Made by a program: the position numbers and the translations under genes. A DNA stretch of 64,000 nt from Exophiala sp. HKRS030 (Eukaryota > Ascomycota > Eurotiomycetes > Chaetothyriales > Herpotrichiellaceae), in contig JAHWDD010000008.1 in NCBI GenBank assembly GCA_023897205.1, positions 2,356,001 to 2,420,000 on the forward strand, in the 5' to 3' direction. Shown one piece after another: positions 11,929 through 23,492 of the stretch; within the stretch, counting starts at the first letter, position 1; each line of letters opens with the position of its first letter. The notes under the pieces were generated by a model. That model searched no databases. It saw only the letters and a program-made list of their open reading frames with translations, and was not told the DNA's origin.

Positions 11929-13806
11929 ATGTTTTCCTCTGTTGGTCTGTTCAAAAATGTCCCGTGTCCAAAGCGGCATGAATGTGCGTTACCACAATGT
12001 ATATTCGGACACGTCGTTCCAGACTCACCGGAAGCTTCGACCGGGGTGACTGCTTTGGGCAAGGAGTATGACCCGTTCAGTGCTGGCGATGTAGCTGAAC
12101 CAGCACCAAAGAGGAGGCGGATTGACTCTTTGGACCAAGAAAATGAAGCACCCACTCCTAGAGCATCACAGCCTAACAACCCGAGAAGTACAACACCAAA
12201 GCCATCGCCTTCCACTGTGGCCAAGGGAGCCTTCACGGGACGTCAATCCAATGACCCTGTAAACAATGCTCTTCCCAAACCTCCTTCACTACCTAGACAG
12301 CTGTCCAAAGCGTCACCGACAACTATCAAAAGGCCCATATCTCCACCACCAGCACGGCAGGTCAAGACTTCACTGCCACCAGCATCAAAGCGAGAACTCA
12401 AAGTCGAGCCACTAACACCACGCAATGTCGCCAAGGCTCCCGCCGTGTTCAAAACTAGACTCGCTGTTCTACAAGCATTGCACAAGCAGGTGCTGGATCA
12501 GAACAAAAAGCTCGCTACGGCCGCAGATTCTTCAGAGGATGCTGTTCTCACTGACCAAGAGGCTATCACGTATGCTCTTGACGAAGAGGAGCTTGCGACA
12601 AGTCTGGGAGAGGATCTTTATCGCAACAATATGGCACAGAAAGTCCTCCGTATCAAAAAGATGAATACCGCGGACTGGGTGCAGAAAGTGAGAGAATGGA
12701 AATCCCCTGTACGCATTGGAGGCAAGGACAGCGGACTTGCAGATTCGGTATCCCTTCTTGGTTTATCTTCCACCGAAGAAATCGCCGTGCTGCCATATCT
12801 TCGAACGCCACTAGAGGGTCTGGAAAAATATGGTTATGTCACAAAACCACCCAGCGCAGGCGAATTAAGCCAAACCAAAGCCGCCCTCGCGTCTGCGGGA
12901 GGCTATGAGGTTTGTGACCGTTGCGGGACACGATTTCAAGTTTTCCCAGGGAGAGATGAGGATGGAAATCTTACTAGTCATGGAGCTTGCCGCCACCACT
13001 GGGCCAAGCTGAATCGTGCTCAGACATCGAAGGCAACCAGAATACTTGGGCAGTCAGAGGCGACGTTCCCCTGCTGCGGCCAAGCACCAGGCAGTGAGGG
13101 ATGCACAGAAGGCGAAACTCATGTTTTCATTGTGAAGGATCCAAAGAGACTGAGCTTGATCCTGCCTTTCGAATCTACTCCAGAGGCAAAGGATAATTCT
13201 TCAAAACATCCGGTGGCATTTGATTGCGAAATGGGTTACACAACTCTCGGTATGGAGATTATACGACTTACTGCGGTGAAATGGCCAAGTAACGAGTTGA
13301 TCCTCGACTTTCTGGTTCGGCCTTATGGAGAGATCCTTGACCTCAATACAAGATTTTCTGGAGTTACAAAGGAAGCATATGCAGATGCTGTCGAATACCA
13401 ACCTGGGGAGGATATTTCTCATTCGGCGAATCTTAGAAAGGTCGCTTCACCAGCTGCTGCTCGTCAAGCACTATTCAACCATCTGACACCCACCACACCG
13501 CTGATTGGACATGCAATTGACAATGATCTCAACGTCTGCCGTATCATCCATCCTAATGTCATTGATACTGTACTCTTGTATCCTCACCCACGAGGACTGC
13601 CATATCGACAATCGCTAAAACAACTTGCCCAGAGAGTTCTGGGCCGTGGTATTCAGATGGGAGGAGCAATAGGTCATGATTCCAAGGAGGATTCGATGGC
13701 CACTGGGGATCTGGTGAGGAGAAAAGTGGCGGACAAATGGTCCTTGATGTATCACGAAGGATGGAGATTTGTGAATGGAACACCGAAAGCACCCGGCAGC
13801 AAATAA
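11929..13806 (+). CDS. REX3: RNA exonuclease 3 (Rex3), DEDDh family
   Basis: Rex3 is a 3'-5' exoribonuclease that trims stable RNAs such as RNase MRP RNA in yeast. This is a single uninterrupted exon of 625 aa. The N-terminus MFSSVGLFKNVPCPKRHEC followed by LPQCIFGH is a CCCH-type zinc finger typical of fungal Rex3. A disordered Ser/Pro region covers about residues 45-170. CDRCGTRFQVF with a later CHH cluster forms a second putative zinc site. The exonuclease domain begins with AFDCEMGYTT (Exo I; D432 and E434), continues with GHAIDNDL (Exo II) and ends with HDSKEDSMA (Exo III, catalytic H and D). The frame is open further upstream, but the ATG at 11929 fits the family N-terminus directly. 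The stop codon lies inside AAATAAAC, so it overlaps a polyadenylation-like AATAAA. Confidence 0.93.
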   Translation: MFSSVGLFKNVPCPKRHECALPQCIFGHVVPDSPEASTGVTALGKEYDPFSAGDVAEPAPKRRRIDSLDQENEAPTPRASQPNNPRSTTPKPSPSTVAKGAFTGRQSNDPVNNALPKPPSLPRQLSKASPTTIKRPISPPPARQVKTSLPPASKRELKVEPLTPRNVAKAPAVFKTRLAVLQALHKQVLDQNKKLATAADSSEDAVLTDQEAITYALDEEELATSLGEDLYRNNMAQKVLRIKKMNTADWVQKVREWKSPVRIGGKDSGLADSVSLLGLSSTEEIAVLPYLRTPLEGLEKYGYVTKPPSAGELSQTKAALASAGGYEVCDRCGTRFQVFPGRDEDGNLTSHGACRHHWAKLNRAQTSKATRILGQSEATFPCCGQAPGSEGCTEGETHVFIVKDPKRLSLILPFESTPEAKDNSSKHPVAFDCEMGYTTLGMEIIRLTAVKWPSNELILDFLVRPYGEILDLNTRFSGVTKEAYADAVEYQPGEDISHSANLRKVASPAAARQALFNHLTPTTPLIGHAIDNDLNVCRIIHPNVIDTVLLYPHPRGLPYRQSLKQLAQRVLGRGIQMGGAIGHDSKEDSMATGDLVRRKVADKWSLMYHEGWRFVNGTPKAPGSK

Positions 13807-14950
13807 ACATTCGGCGACGCAGGCAATGCTGTAATTGAATCTACATTGACGTTCCATGTGAGCTTCGGCTTGCAAGGCCTGAGGATCTACTTGCTTGGAT
13901 ATGGCCCAGATTTAGTGCTGCCAAATCTTGGTTGTTGAAACGTGACAGACGTGGCCCTGACGAGACAATCTGAATGATTTTGTGCGGTGATCCAGATTCA
14001 AGCAAATTTCGGCGTTGAGAGATCTGGCCGTAAGGACAGACTTTTGAAGAGTGCAGGAAATGATCTACGAGAAAATTGTAGTCTACGGGGTCAAACGTGC
14101 GCTGGGGAGAGCACCAGCGATAGGTGTATGGACCATCTCACACCAGCCGGTTTTTCCACGTATGGTGTTCAATACTGCTGTTTCGGGCTATGGTTGCTTA
14201 AGTTCACGAGCGAAACAGACAGAAGATCTGCTCACATCGCCAAATAAGTTTGTTCTTTGGCCTGGCTGCTTACTCCAGCACTTAGGAACTTGATGACTGC
14301 CAACGTCTGAGGATCAAGCGCTTAGGTACAGCCTACTGGTATGAGAATGCGGCCAACCCTTTGTTTCAGATAGACGAAACACTTCCAATGGGCACGGAGG
14401 CGTGGGAGGTAAGATTGCCATATCCGCTTCGAATGTGCCAAGTGTTTAGCGTAGTTAAAACATGCATTGTCCCACCAAAGCACAGCAAGTAGTCAAACTG
14501 TATCGGCTTAGTGAGTAGCGCTAGTCCGTTGTAGGCAAGATCCAAATATTCCTAATGCTTGCTGCAGATTGAGCCTGGTTCTCCGTCCAACCCTATCGCG
14601 TCTGCCGGTCACAGTGCACGCGCACTACAGTCGAGCCATCCATAATTTCAGTCGCACACCGCATGAACCACGTTTCCTCTCGATTGCTTCTGTTCGATTC
14701 TTCTCATACCAGTCGTCGATTCTTACCAAAAAGCATTGCTCACCATAGTCGGAAGTTTCGGAGGGTTGACATCATTGACCAGCGCATCCTCAGAACCCCG
14801 CTTGTTTGACCGATTCGTTTTCCTCCGGGTCGAATCTCCCTCACCGACGCAGTTACCAAGATCGACGGCGACGCTGTCACGCAAGGCATTCGCCGGAAGT
14901 AACAGCTGTTTGGAGGAGAAGACGGCTGCAGCAGCAGCTAGTGCATCAAG
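13807..14950. other. 1.1-kb spacer, ARF6 promoter
   Basis: This is the region between the REX3 3' end and the ARF6 start. Short frames at 13987-14293 and 14723-14975 have no family resemblance. The latter is probably ARF6 5' leader (CT-rich, 14680-14950). Confidence 0.65.
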
Positions 14951-15641
<691 letters not shown>

Positions 15642-18043
15642 GCGTTTCAGTCAGCGAGGCATACGTTGGCTGTGCATGAGTGAAAGAGCTACATTCGAGT
15701 TTGGAATTGAGCTGCGCATTAGCAGTCGTGATACCTATTTGCAAGCGTTGTTACGAGGGATTAATGGTTTTGCGCCTCGACTTCTTGGACGGCCCATAGA
15801 TGGAGATTGTCACAACACACGGCAGTAATTCATGACTATTGAATTTTATTGGAGGCATACCAGCTTGAAATTCTCAGGTATCTAGAATCTGGGGTTTCGG
15901 TTTGAAATGATCGGATGAGTGCATCACCAACGTGGTGGTACAATTTTGTCAAATCAGTGGGGCACGGGCACCATCCAAGATCAAACACATGAAACAGTGC
16001 AGTTCGGGCTAGGGATGAGGGAGGCCCTGGCCGTGTGACCCTTGTGCAGCATAGTCGCCACACAGGCCAAACGGAGCACAGAGGTCGAGGAGGACAGAAG
16101 TTGATATCAAGCTATGATAGAGATGATAGGACAGTGACAGATATTCTTGTTTGGTGGAATAGGATGGAAATGCCATGGAATGAAAGTGGTTTGTCTGCTC
16201 GTGGATGCATTTCACAAGGATGCATTTTCGCTTTGACTCTTGACATGGCGGGCTCCACGAGCCAATGATATTTGTCTTAGCCCTATCTACAGTAAATGGA
16301 CTTTGGACTCCCCCTTGGTGAGGCCGGCGGATCATGGCCGATGTTGCCTCGTATCTCTGGTCCTATTTCTCCGTCGTAACTCGATCTTTGTGTACTCCGT
16401 ACTCCAGAGTCCGTACGAGGCCCTCGGTAGGCGAGGAGAGTGGCTCAAAGTCAAGTGTCCATATAAGATACGTTTCCCACCCCGACTCGAGTACGATGCG
16501 AGTGCTAGCAGAAACTAGTGGTTTTGGTTGAGTGGCAACGGCAAACCAACGGCAACGGCAACGGCAGCGGCATCGAGTCAAAAGACCATGACAATGGCAA
16601 TAATGGCAATGGTATCCCATAGGGAAACCCACCCGCGGGCCGTCGGTTGACACCCGCAGTCATACTCCTTAAGTTATGTAGGTGTGTAGGTACCTGAGTT
16701 AGTTAAATCTTGAGGGAGTCTTTGGGCACCAACTGGTAATCCAGTGGCAATCTCAAACGCTGGAGGAAGTGCCTCTTGGGAGCCCTTGAACCCTACCTAG
16801 GGCTTGATTGTTGGCGCTCTTTCGGATGTGTTCCGTGATAGACTGATGGTCTGATATTCAGATAGTTAGTTGGGCTAGTCTGATAGTCTGATGGTTTGAT
16901 AGTTTGATAGTTTGATAGTCTGATTTTGATAGTCTGATAGTCTGATAGTTTGATAGTCTGATCATCCAAGGATGTCCCCGCAAGAGCTCCCTCCACCCCT
17001 GCACAACCTCACACTTTCCTCCATCGGCCCTCTGTATATCGATCGAGGTCATGCCCATGCCAACTCTTCCAAGTTCGTCCAGATGCTGTAATTTTGCATA
17101 TACTATTGATAATTGTCCCTAGGTAGGCTACACAATACTGACTTCCATGGAGAAACTAATCAAAAATGCCTAACCTCGTTTAGCCGGGCTGCTTCCCCGA
17201 TGTAGCTGCAGAATCCACGCTTCGACAAGCCCTCGCCCCTCGGCCTCGACAATCCACATGTTGAGAGGGGCATCTGCATCTCCTGCAGTCCCCGACGTCC
17301 CAAACCGCTCCAGAAGAAATCTACTTGATGCAACTCTCAGGGACCTGCATAAACCTGTTGGCGTCAATTGTTCATGCAACTGACTGCAAGTCTGCAACCC
17401 CTGAACCAAGTCGACGGTGGTTTTTTCTTTAGCATCCCCGGATTCACGACCTTCCACTCCCTCTGCATTCCTCCTTCTCTTCTTCCCTTGATTCTTTCAC
17501 TTGGCTGAAAACGGTTTACTTGGACTTATAGACTCGACACCAACACGCACGTTTCTCCAGTGCATCCGTTAGATGACAATCGTCGTCTCTTTCGCATTCA
17601 ATTTCTTCACTCAGCAGTCAAGAGTTTGTACGGCGTTCCCCATTCACACTAGTTACAACTTGCGACATCTGAGACCACCCGCACTGACCAGTGACCAGTG
17701 ACCACCGCCATCAGATAAGCCTGAGACTCTAATAAGAGCCCCCTCTCGGCCGTCCCACTCCCGCTTCTTTCGTCATCTGGCACCTGGCACAACGGGCCGT
17801 GCCAGCCCACTACTGATAGTCAATTCGGATTCAGGACTCTTAGCTGGCACAGTGAAACACAGGCTCGTCTGAGCCCGCCTCTCGCCATTGTCGCAAAGGC
17901 TGCCGTAGCCCACCTTCAATACTTCTCGTCTTCTCTCCTTCTTGTTGTCGAGCGCCGACGTTAATTCTTGACTTTCGTTCAAGGCCGGCGAGCTCCGTTT
18001 CGACATATTCACTCTTTAGACCCTCGACTTGTGGTAATTCATA
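15642..18043. other. 2.4-kb spacer with simple repeats
   Basis: This lies between ARF6 and the epimerase-like gene. It contains a TACTCCGTA site (16393), an ACGGCA-rich stretch (16535-16575) and the 8-bp tandem array described separately. A 95-codon open frame at 17170-17457 (-) lacks an ATG start and a recognised family, so it is not called as a gene. Confidence 0.6.
16877..16962. repeat. 8-bp tandem repeat, unit YTGATAGT
   Basis: About ten near-perfect units alternate TCTGATAG and TTTGATAG, with one insertion (TGATTTTGATAG near 16921) and one GATGG variant. The array is non-coding and lies about 1.1 kb upstream of the epimerase-like gene. Confidence 0.9.
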
Positions 18044-19285
18044 ATGACAGACTCTGTTCCGCCGCGACCCTCGGTGTTGATTGTTGGTGGTCTAGGTGGG
18101 TTCGGTCGATCGAATAGAACAGGTCAATGACTGACCTCTTCAGGATATATCGGCAGGTTTCTGGCAAAATACATTCATTCAAACAATCTCGCCTCCACCG
18201 TTCGAATCGTCGACAAGATCCTCCCACAGTTGGCACATCTAGCATCAGAGTTTGAAGAGCCATGCTCTCAAAAGATCTTCCTCCAAGCCGATGCCTCACG
18301 CGACACATCCATGGCCCGCATATTTGACCATCCTGACGGACCCGATGCCACGTGGGACTATGTTTTTAATGTTGCAGGGGAGACTGCGTGGTCACAGACC
18401 CCCGAGATTTACAGGCTACGATCACTGCAACTCAGTGTAGCACTGGCCAAAGAGGCAGCCAAGCGGAACGTCAAGGCGTTTGTTGAAGCAAGCACGGGCA
18501 TGGTCTACGCTCCCAACCGAACCCCTCGTACTGAGCAAGACAAATTGAAGCCGTGGTTGAAAATCTCAAAAGTCAAGCTCGAAGCTGAGCAAGAACTTTC
18601 CCGCATCCCTGGACTCAACCTGGTCATTTTACGCCTACCATATGTTTATGGAGATTACGACTCCAAGTTCATTGGCAAGGCTCTCGTCCTCGCGCGGGTG
18701 TATCAAGAGCAGGACAAAGAACTCAAATGGTTGTGGACCGAGGATTTGCGGATCAATACCGTGCACGTGGAAGACGTTGTCCGAGCGTTCTGGCTAGCAG
18801 CAGAGTGGAGGACGACAAACTCGGTAATTCCTGCTTCATCTCCGACTACCAGCCGGCGTCCAACACTGGGCTCAAAGGGAGAAGATGCTCCTATAGGAAA
18901 TGTACCCATCTTCAATATTGTTGACCACGGTGAGACCAGTCAAGGCAAACTCGCCGAATTGCTGTCGACGGTATTCAACATCAAGACGGGCTTTCAAGGT
19001 ACCCTAATATCTCAATTTGCAAGATTGAACTTAGACCGTGTGGTCGACGAAGTCAACGAAGACATCCTGCAACCATGGGCCGATCTGCTGGAATCTAAAG
19101 GCATCACCAAGCCTATACCTCTCAGTCCGTTTCTGGAGAAGGAACTCCTCAAGGACGCTGACTTGAGCCTTGACGGGAGTCTGTTTGAAAAGGTCCTCGA
19201 TTTCAAATACGAGCATGAGCGAATCACCGCCGACGAGCTCAGATCTCTGTTAGCGAGCTACGAACGCATGGGATGGTGGCCATGA
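18044..19285 (+). CDS. NAD-dependent epimerase/3-beta-HSD-like protein
   Basis: This is a predicted extended short-chain dehydrogenase. Exon 1 is 18044-18095, exon 2 18144-19285 (48-nt intron), 397 aa. The splice assembles the Rossmann nucleotide motif as GGLGYIGRF (about residues 15-23), without which the remaining frame looks headless. DADASRD-like acid residues, FNVAGETAWSQ, VEASTGMVYAP and a KLEAEQ segment follow; the classical YxxxK pair is not obvious, so catalysis is uncertain. LRLPYVYGDYDSKFIGKAL and TVHVEDVVRAFW are the substrate-side motifs typical of epimerase and 3-beta-HSD proteins. A conserved fungal C-terminus (LDFKYEHERITADELR, ending YERMGWWP) follows. The substrate is unknown. 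The ATG at 18044 has A at -3. Confidence 0.88.
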
Positions 19286-19607
19286 TAGCATCTTTTTTTC
19301 TCTTCTTTGTCTGTTGTTACCTAATTAGACGATTTCCACGGCCGGCTTCTGTAGGTAGTGCCCAGTCTACCGCATCATCCACCCCCCTTCTTGTTCTATT
19401 TAGTTCCGAACCGAATCCGAATGTCTGCATGAGATGGAAATGATATCGATGACACGAGACAAGTCCGAAATACTTTCTGGTTGGTTGTAACTTACAACTT
19501 TGTAGCATTTTTGCTGTCAGACGACACACTTGTTTGTAGCATTTATTTCATGGGGTTTTAGGATTTAGTACGTCTCCTCGAATCTGTCTGTCTGTTCATT
19601 CCTTTGT

Positions 19608-19641
19608 TTGTCTGTCTGATCTGATCTGATCTGATCTGTCT
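19608..19641. repeat. (GATCT)/(GTCT) tandem tract
   Basis: Four CTGAT units are flanked by GTCTGTCTG on both sides. The tract is in the 3' flank of the epimerase-like gene. Confidence 0.85.
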
Positions 19642-19793
19642 GTTTATTCGCCTTCAGGCCACTTGATTTAGTATCGGCCGACGAGGAACACATAGTGCTG
19701 TCTGTGCTCTCACACGTATACAGGCGACATATTCAAGATCTTTTGGTGTTTGTAATGTGAAGGCCTACCACGATGAGCACTTAACAGCAGTTC

Positions 19794-19823
19794 GCATGGT
19801 GCATGGCGCATGGCGCATGGCGC
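19794..19823. repeat. GCATGGC tandem tract
   Basis: Four units of GCATGGC/T with period 7-8 run in tandem in non-coding DNA. Confidence 0.8.
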
Positions 19824-20227
19824 GCTGTCAAGGCGGAGCTTGACAACCATTAACTATTCCTGTCAAACATGACATGCGCCGATGCATGCGCATGCGGTGT
19901 AGCTCGATTGAGAACTGATCGTCCGGCTGCCGTCTGCAGGTTCGTTTCGGAGCGTCAAATGCATGACGCGATGCGTTGTATGTATGTACGTATCCAATGA
20001 GCAGCCCTGCGTAGTGAGTGCGTACGGTAGACATTATCGATCACCCGCCGAAACCAGACATGCACGCCTAGGATTTGTAGCTATCTCGTTCGAAACCACT
20101 GGATTGGTTTTTGGATGCCGCATGGATCGTTGTTGGGGTGAATGTGTGCCCGGTGGGAGATGGGGTAGGTAGATCTGGGGATACGTCGATCCTCGAAATT
20201 ACATGGGAAGCCTGCGGGACGTATTAT

Positions 20228-20246
20228 TCATTCATTCATTCATTCT
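20228..20246. repeat. (ATTC)n microsatellite
   Basis: Four to five ATTC units lie just beyond the stop codon of the minus-strand orphan gene. Confidence 0.85.
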
Positions 20247-20280
20247 GAAATACCCGCGCTCAGCGTCAAAACGCAGATCT

Positions 20281-21890
20281 TCATTCTCCAAATACTGACG
20301 CCCATCTTGGCTGCGTGGGTGATGTCGTTCTGGAACTCGGCCATCCGCCACGCATGTACTGCCATTGCTCGAGGTCAGGCTCCCACTTCTCTTTGCGCGG
20401 GTTTTCTGGCGCGGGAGTTTCATTAATGTTGAGGTCAACATCGAGATCCATTGCATCGCTTGCGGCCGAGTCGCTGTGCAGTGCTGAGTTTGTGGTCTGA
20501 TGAGTCTTGATTCTTCGGGCAACGGCGACTTCTTGTAGTCCGCTGGTGATACAGCGACAGGTGTCGTTCCAGCCATAGCTCAGTATGTAGCTGACGATGG
20601 TGTCTGGGTTATCGGCGACGCGGTAGTTGACACCACTGAAGAATCGTGACATGTCGGATGTTCTCACGGGTGCTGAGGGCCAGTGGTAGGCGGTCGCTGT
20701 CCCTGATGAGGCAGAGTGTGGTGTGATCATCATGCTGATATCTGTGCCTGCGAGATGTGCAGTTGTGAGGTACGGTGACAGGCGGGCTGTGGAGATGTAG
20801 ATAGACATTTCCGAGGGTATGGTGGGTGGGATCAAGAGTGATAGCGGCGCGGTAGGAGGCATCGGGTTGCCTGTTGTCATGAACGGTTCGTTGGATAAGG
20901 CTTTTCTCGCCGTCAAAGACGGTTCTTGGTAGGAAGGAGGTGTCGAGGGTGAGGAGATGACATCGGATGTTGTTGGAGTGGGAGAGATGCCTTCGCCAAT
21001 CTCTATCTCGTCAAGGCGAGCCAATTGTCGGACGAATAATTCGTCGAAGACGCGTTCATCGCTGGCCGACCGAATGATGTGCAGATGTGTGATCAGGTCG
21101 ATAATGGCTGCTTCTGCTTCGTCCGTTGTCAATGGCCTACGGAGTGCTGTGGACTCGTAGTCCGTTCGTCTCGAATGGGCGACGACCGATTGAAGTAGGT
21201 TTCGTGATTGCAGATCGGACCTCATGCGGACCTGATGGGTAATGAGATGTGGATCTGTGCCTGCACAGTGGGCGTCAAAGTCTGTCTCGGTTTCGCTGGT
21301 TGAGTTATGGGTGAGAGGTTGGGACCGGCGGCCACGCTTTTGCAGCGTTCCCTTGTCTTCGAATATCGTGTTTCGCATCATGGCCCAAAGATCTGCGAGG
21401 ATTGGGTAAAATCTGACATGTTAGTGATTGATGGCTCTCTTCTGCGAACGCGAGTCCCATACAATGGATTTTCATCTTCGATGGTAAAGTTCTCGGACTC
21501 AATCTCGGACTTTTCCATTTTGACCCTTGCAACAGGCCGCACATATGAGAGGGGTGTCTCTCCAGTACTGAGATCTGATTCTGGAAGTTGCCAGATGGAA
21601 TTGGCCACCCAGATGATATAGCCGTGGCCTCGAAGGAAGAGATCACTGAGTTGGCGGACACTGGCCCCGGTTCCACGTTTTAGCAGGTCGATGTGCTTGT
21701 TACGAACAGGACGCAGGACTGTCTCGTAGAAGTCTGTGTACTTGTTCGGTCTGATCTGCAGCTGACGCATGTACTCGGTATAGATGATACAATTTTGTTC
21801 TCGGGATCGGGCCTCTTTGTCAGTCAACTTGCGGAGTTGTTGCGCTGGAAGGTGGGCGAGGTCGTCAACGTAGTTAGAAGACACGTGCAT
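20281..21890 (-). CDS. Uncharacterised protein, 519 aa
   Basis: I do not recognise this family. Two long frames overlap by a few bases and look at first like two genes. A 50-nt intron (21413-21462; donor GTATGG, branch-like CACTAAC, acceptor GTCAG) joins them to 21463-21890 plus 20281-21412 and gives a smooth PLFYPILADLWAMMRN across the junction. The N-terminal third is mixed helical with many charged residues (LRKLTDKEARSREQNC, LRPVRNKHIDLLKRG) and ends with GHGYIIWVANSIWQLPES. The middle is Ser/Thr/Pro-rich, and a Tyr/Trp/Cys-bearing block (YILSYGWNDTCRCITSGLQE) sits near the C-terminus. There is no signal peptide or transmembrane segment. The ATG at 21890 is the first in frame. The gene is convergent with the epimerase-like gene and divergent from the Inp2-like gene. 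Confidence 0.75.
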
Positions 21891-23446
21891 CTTGCTTTTG
21901 ATTTGGCTCTCTCGTGCTCCCGTGGTTGAGATTAGCGATAAATTGAGGGTTCACAAGGCCCACAAGAAGGCAGTTGAAGAGTTCCGAAGGAAGAACGCAT
22001 AGAACATCTGGCCGTAGGTTTTCTTCCTCAGTACAGCCTCATTTTCTTTGTCACGAACCCGCCATTCAACTGCCATGACAAGAAACTGGCTAGTGACTGG
22101 ATCAGGCATTGTTCAGAGAGCGTGCAAAATTCACTGGACTGGGTTCTAGTCACTGCTGATCACACGTTATTAGCTGAGACTGTCTTTCGAGAACTCCTAC
22201 TGTGAAGCTGCCAACTCTTTCCTAAGATCATGGTGGCTTCTCGAATGTCGAGTTCCCTGAATTGACTGAACGGCATGGTTATTGCATATGTCGTCGCTCT
22301 CGAGTCATTCACCTGCCGGATAGTCGACATGTTATGAGATACGATGGTAGCGGGTCAGACTGTGGCTATGGTGGGCACAAGAGCATATCTGACAAATGAT
22401 GATAGCATCTGCGGATGAATGTTTGTTCGGAAACACCAAGCACGCGGACTGGCTCAAGTCATGAGCCCCGCGTTTCCCAAGCGTCGGAGGATTCACGTGG
22501 CGGGTGAGTCAAGACGTGAGAGTCGAGGCTTGGCCTAAGGAGCCCTTGGAAACAACAGAGAACCATAGAGGATCTACTGTAGGAGGTGTGCCCCAGAATC
22601 CATGGTTGGAGCCTAGAGACCGCTTAGAGAGACTCCGAGAGCCGTGACCGGGACACCCAGGATTTCCGGGATTCAGGGACAGGGAATTGAGACTTTAATT
22701 AAAAGCTTCTGGAGACCCAGAGGCACGACGAGGGCTAATTAACTAGTTGGTTAAACGAGAGTTTGATGACCGAGGGCGCGGCGCTTTACTTGTGGACGAG
22801 TTAGTCCTCCGTAGGCACCGTGGCACCTTAGTATTTAGTAGTACGGAGTAGGTTTCCCGCAAATCGCCAGTCAGTCGACCAGTGGGAGAATTCCTTCAAA
22901 GCATCAGCCGCCAGCCAGATGGTCCGAGGGATGCCACAAGGCTTACCTTTGTTGGTGGAGCCTAAACCTCGGGTTCCTTGCAGCCACTCTCAAGCCGCGA
23001 AATTGGCTGACTTTCCACCCTTGGCGTGTCATCTTCCCTTTTCACCCACTTAAACTGCCCGTCAGGTGCCTACTCCGTACTCCGTAATACCCAAGCACAG
23101 TAAACAGCTTCATCTAACCAAGTCAGTCCTTGGTCCAAACACCAAGTGACCAGATCACCACGAGTCCACAGGCCACGACCACTAACTACTCCCAGCTGAC
23201 TCCGTACTTACTCGCCTCTGTTGTGGCTCATGCACCTTCTCTGTCAGTCATCGCCAATCTGGAGATCCTTATTTTTCGTTTGCAAACGCACACACCAACA
23301 CGCGCATCATCGCTTCCTGCCACCGCTACTCACTACTGTCTTACCTCATGAGTTCATAATGCAGTAAAACCGCCACCACCACTCCCACAGCCTCCTCCTC
23401 TTCCCTCTACTTCCCTTCATTCTCGACTCAAATTCACGATCATGTC
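21891..23446. other. Divergent promoter region, orphan / Inp2-like
   Basis: About 1.55 kb. Three TACTCCGTA or TACGGAGTA sites occur (22842, 23071, 23078), and a CT/CA-rich stretch precedes the plus-strand start, as in fungal 5' leaders. No gene was seen. Confidence 0.65.
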
Positions 23447-23492
23447 ATGGAAGCCCTCATATATGATGAATCGCCCATCGCCGAATATCTAG
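23442..23492 (+). promoter_or_regulatory. Overlapping 16-aa upstream ORF of the Inp2-like gene
   Basis: An ATG five bases before the chosen start opens a 16-codon frame ending at TAG 23490-23492, wholly overlapping the start of the main frame. Both ATGs have a purine at -3; only the downstream one also has G at +4. If the transcript includes 23442, initiation would be split between them. Confidence 0.4.

Larger units (their letters stand above)
19286..20280. other. 1-kb spacer between convergent genes, repeat-rich
   Basis: It contains three short tandem tracts: GATCT/GTCT units at 19608-19641, a GCATGGC array at 19794-19823 and ATTC units at 20228-20246. No gene was recognised. Confidence 0.7.

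Noticed and set aside
17170..17457. 95-codon minus-strand open frame (VDLVQGLQTCSQLHEQ...)
   Set aside because: Protein-like, but it begins with GTG, has an in-frame stop upstream without ATG, and no convincing acceptor or partner exon. The frame at 17773-18012 starts 38 bp from a plus-strand start codon and is likely chance.
21378..21890. Two separate genes at 20281-21381 and 21378-21890
   Set aside because: A consensus intron joins them with a smooth protein junction; one gene is more likely.
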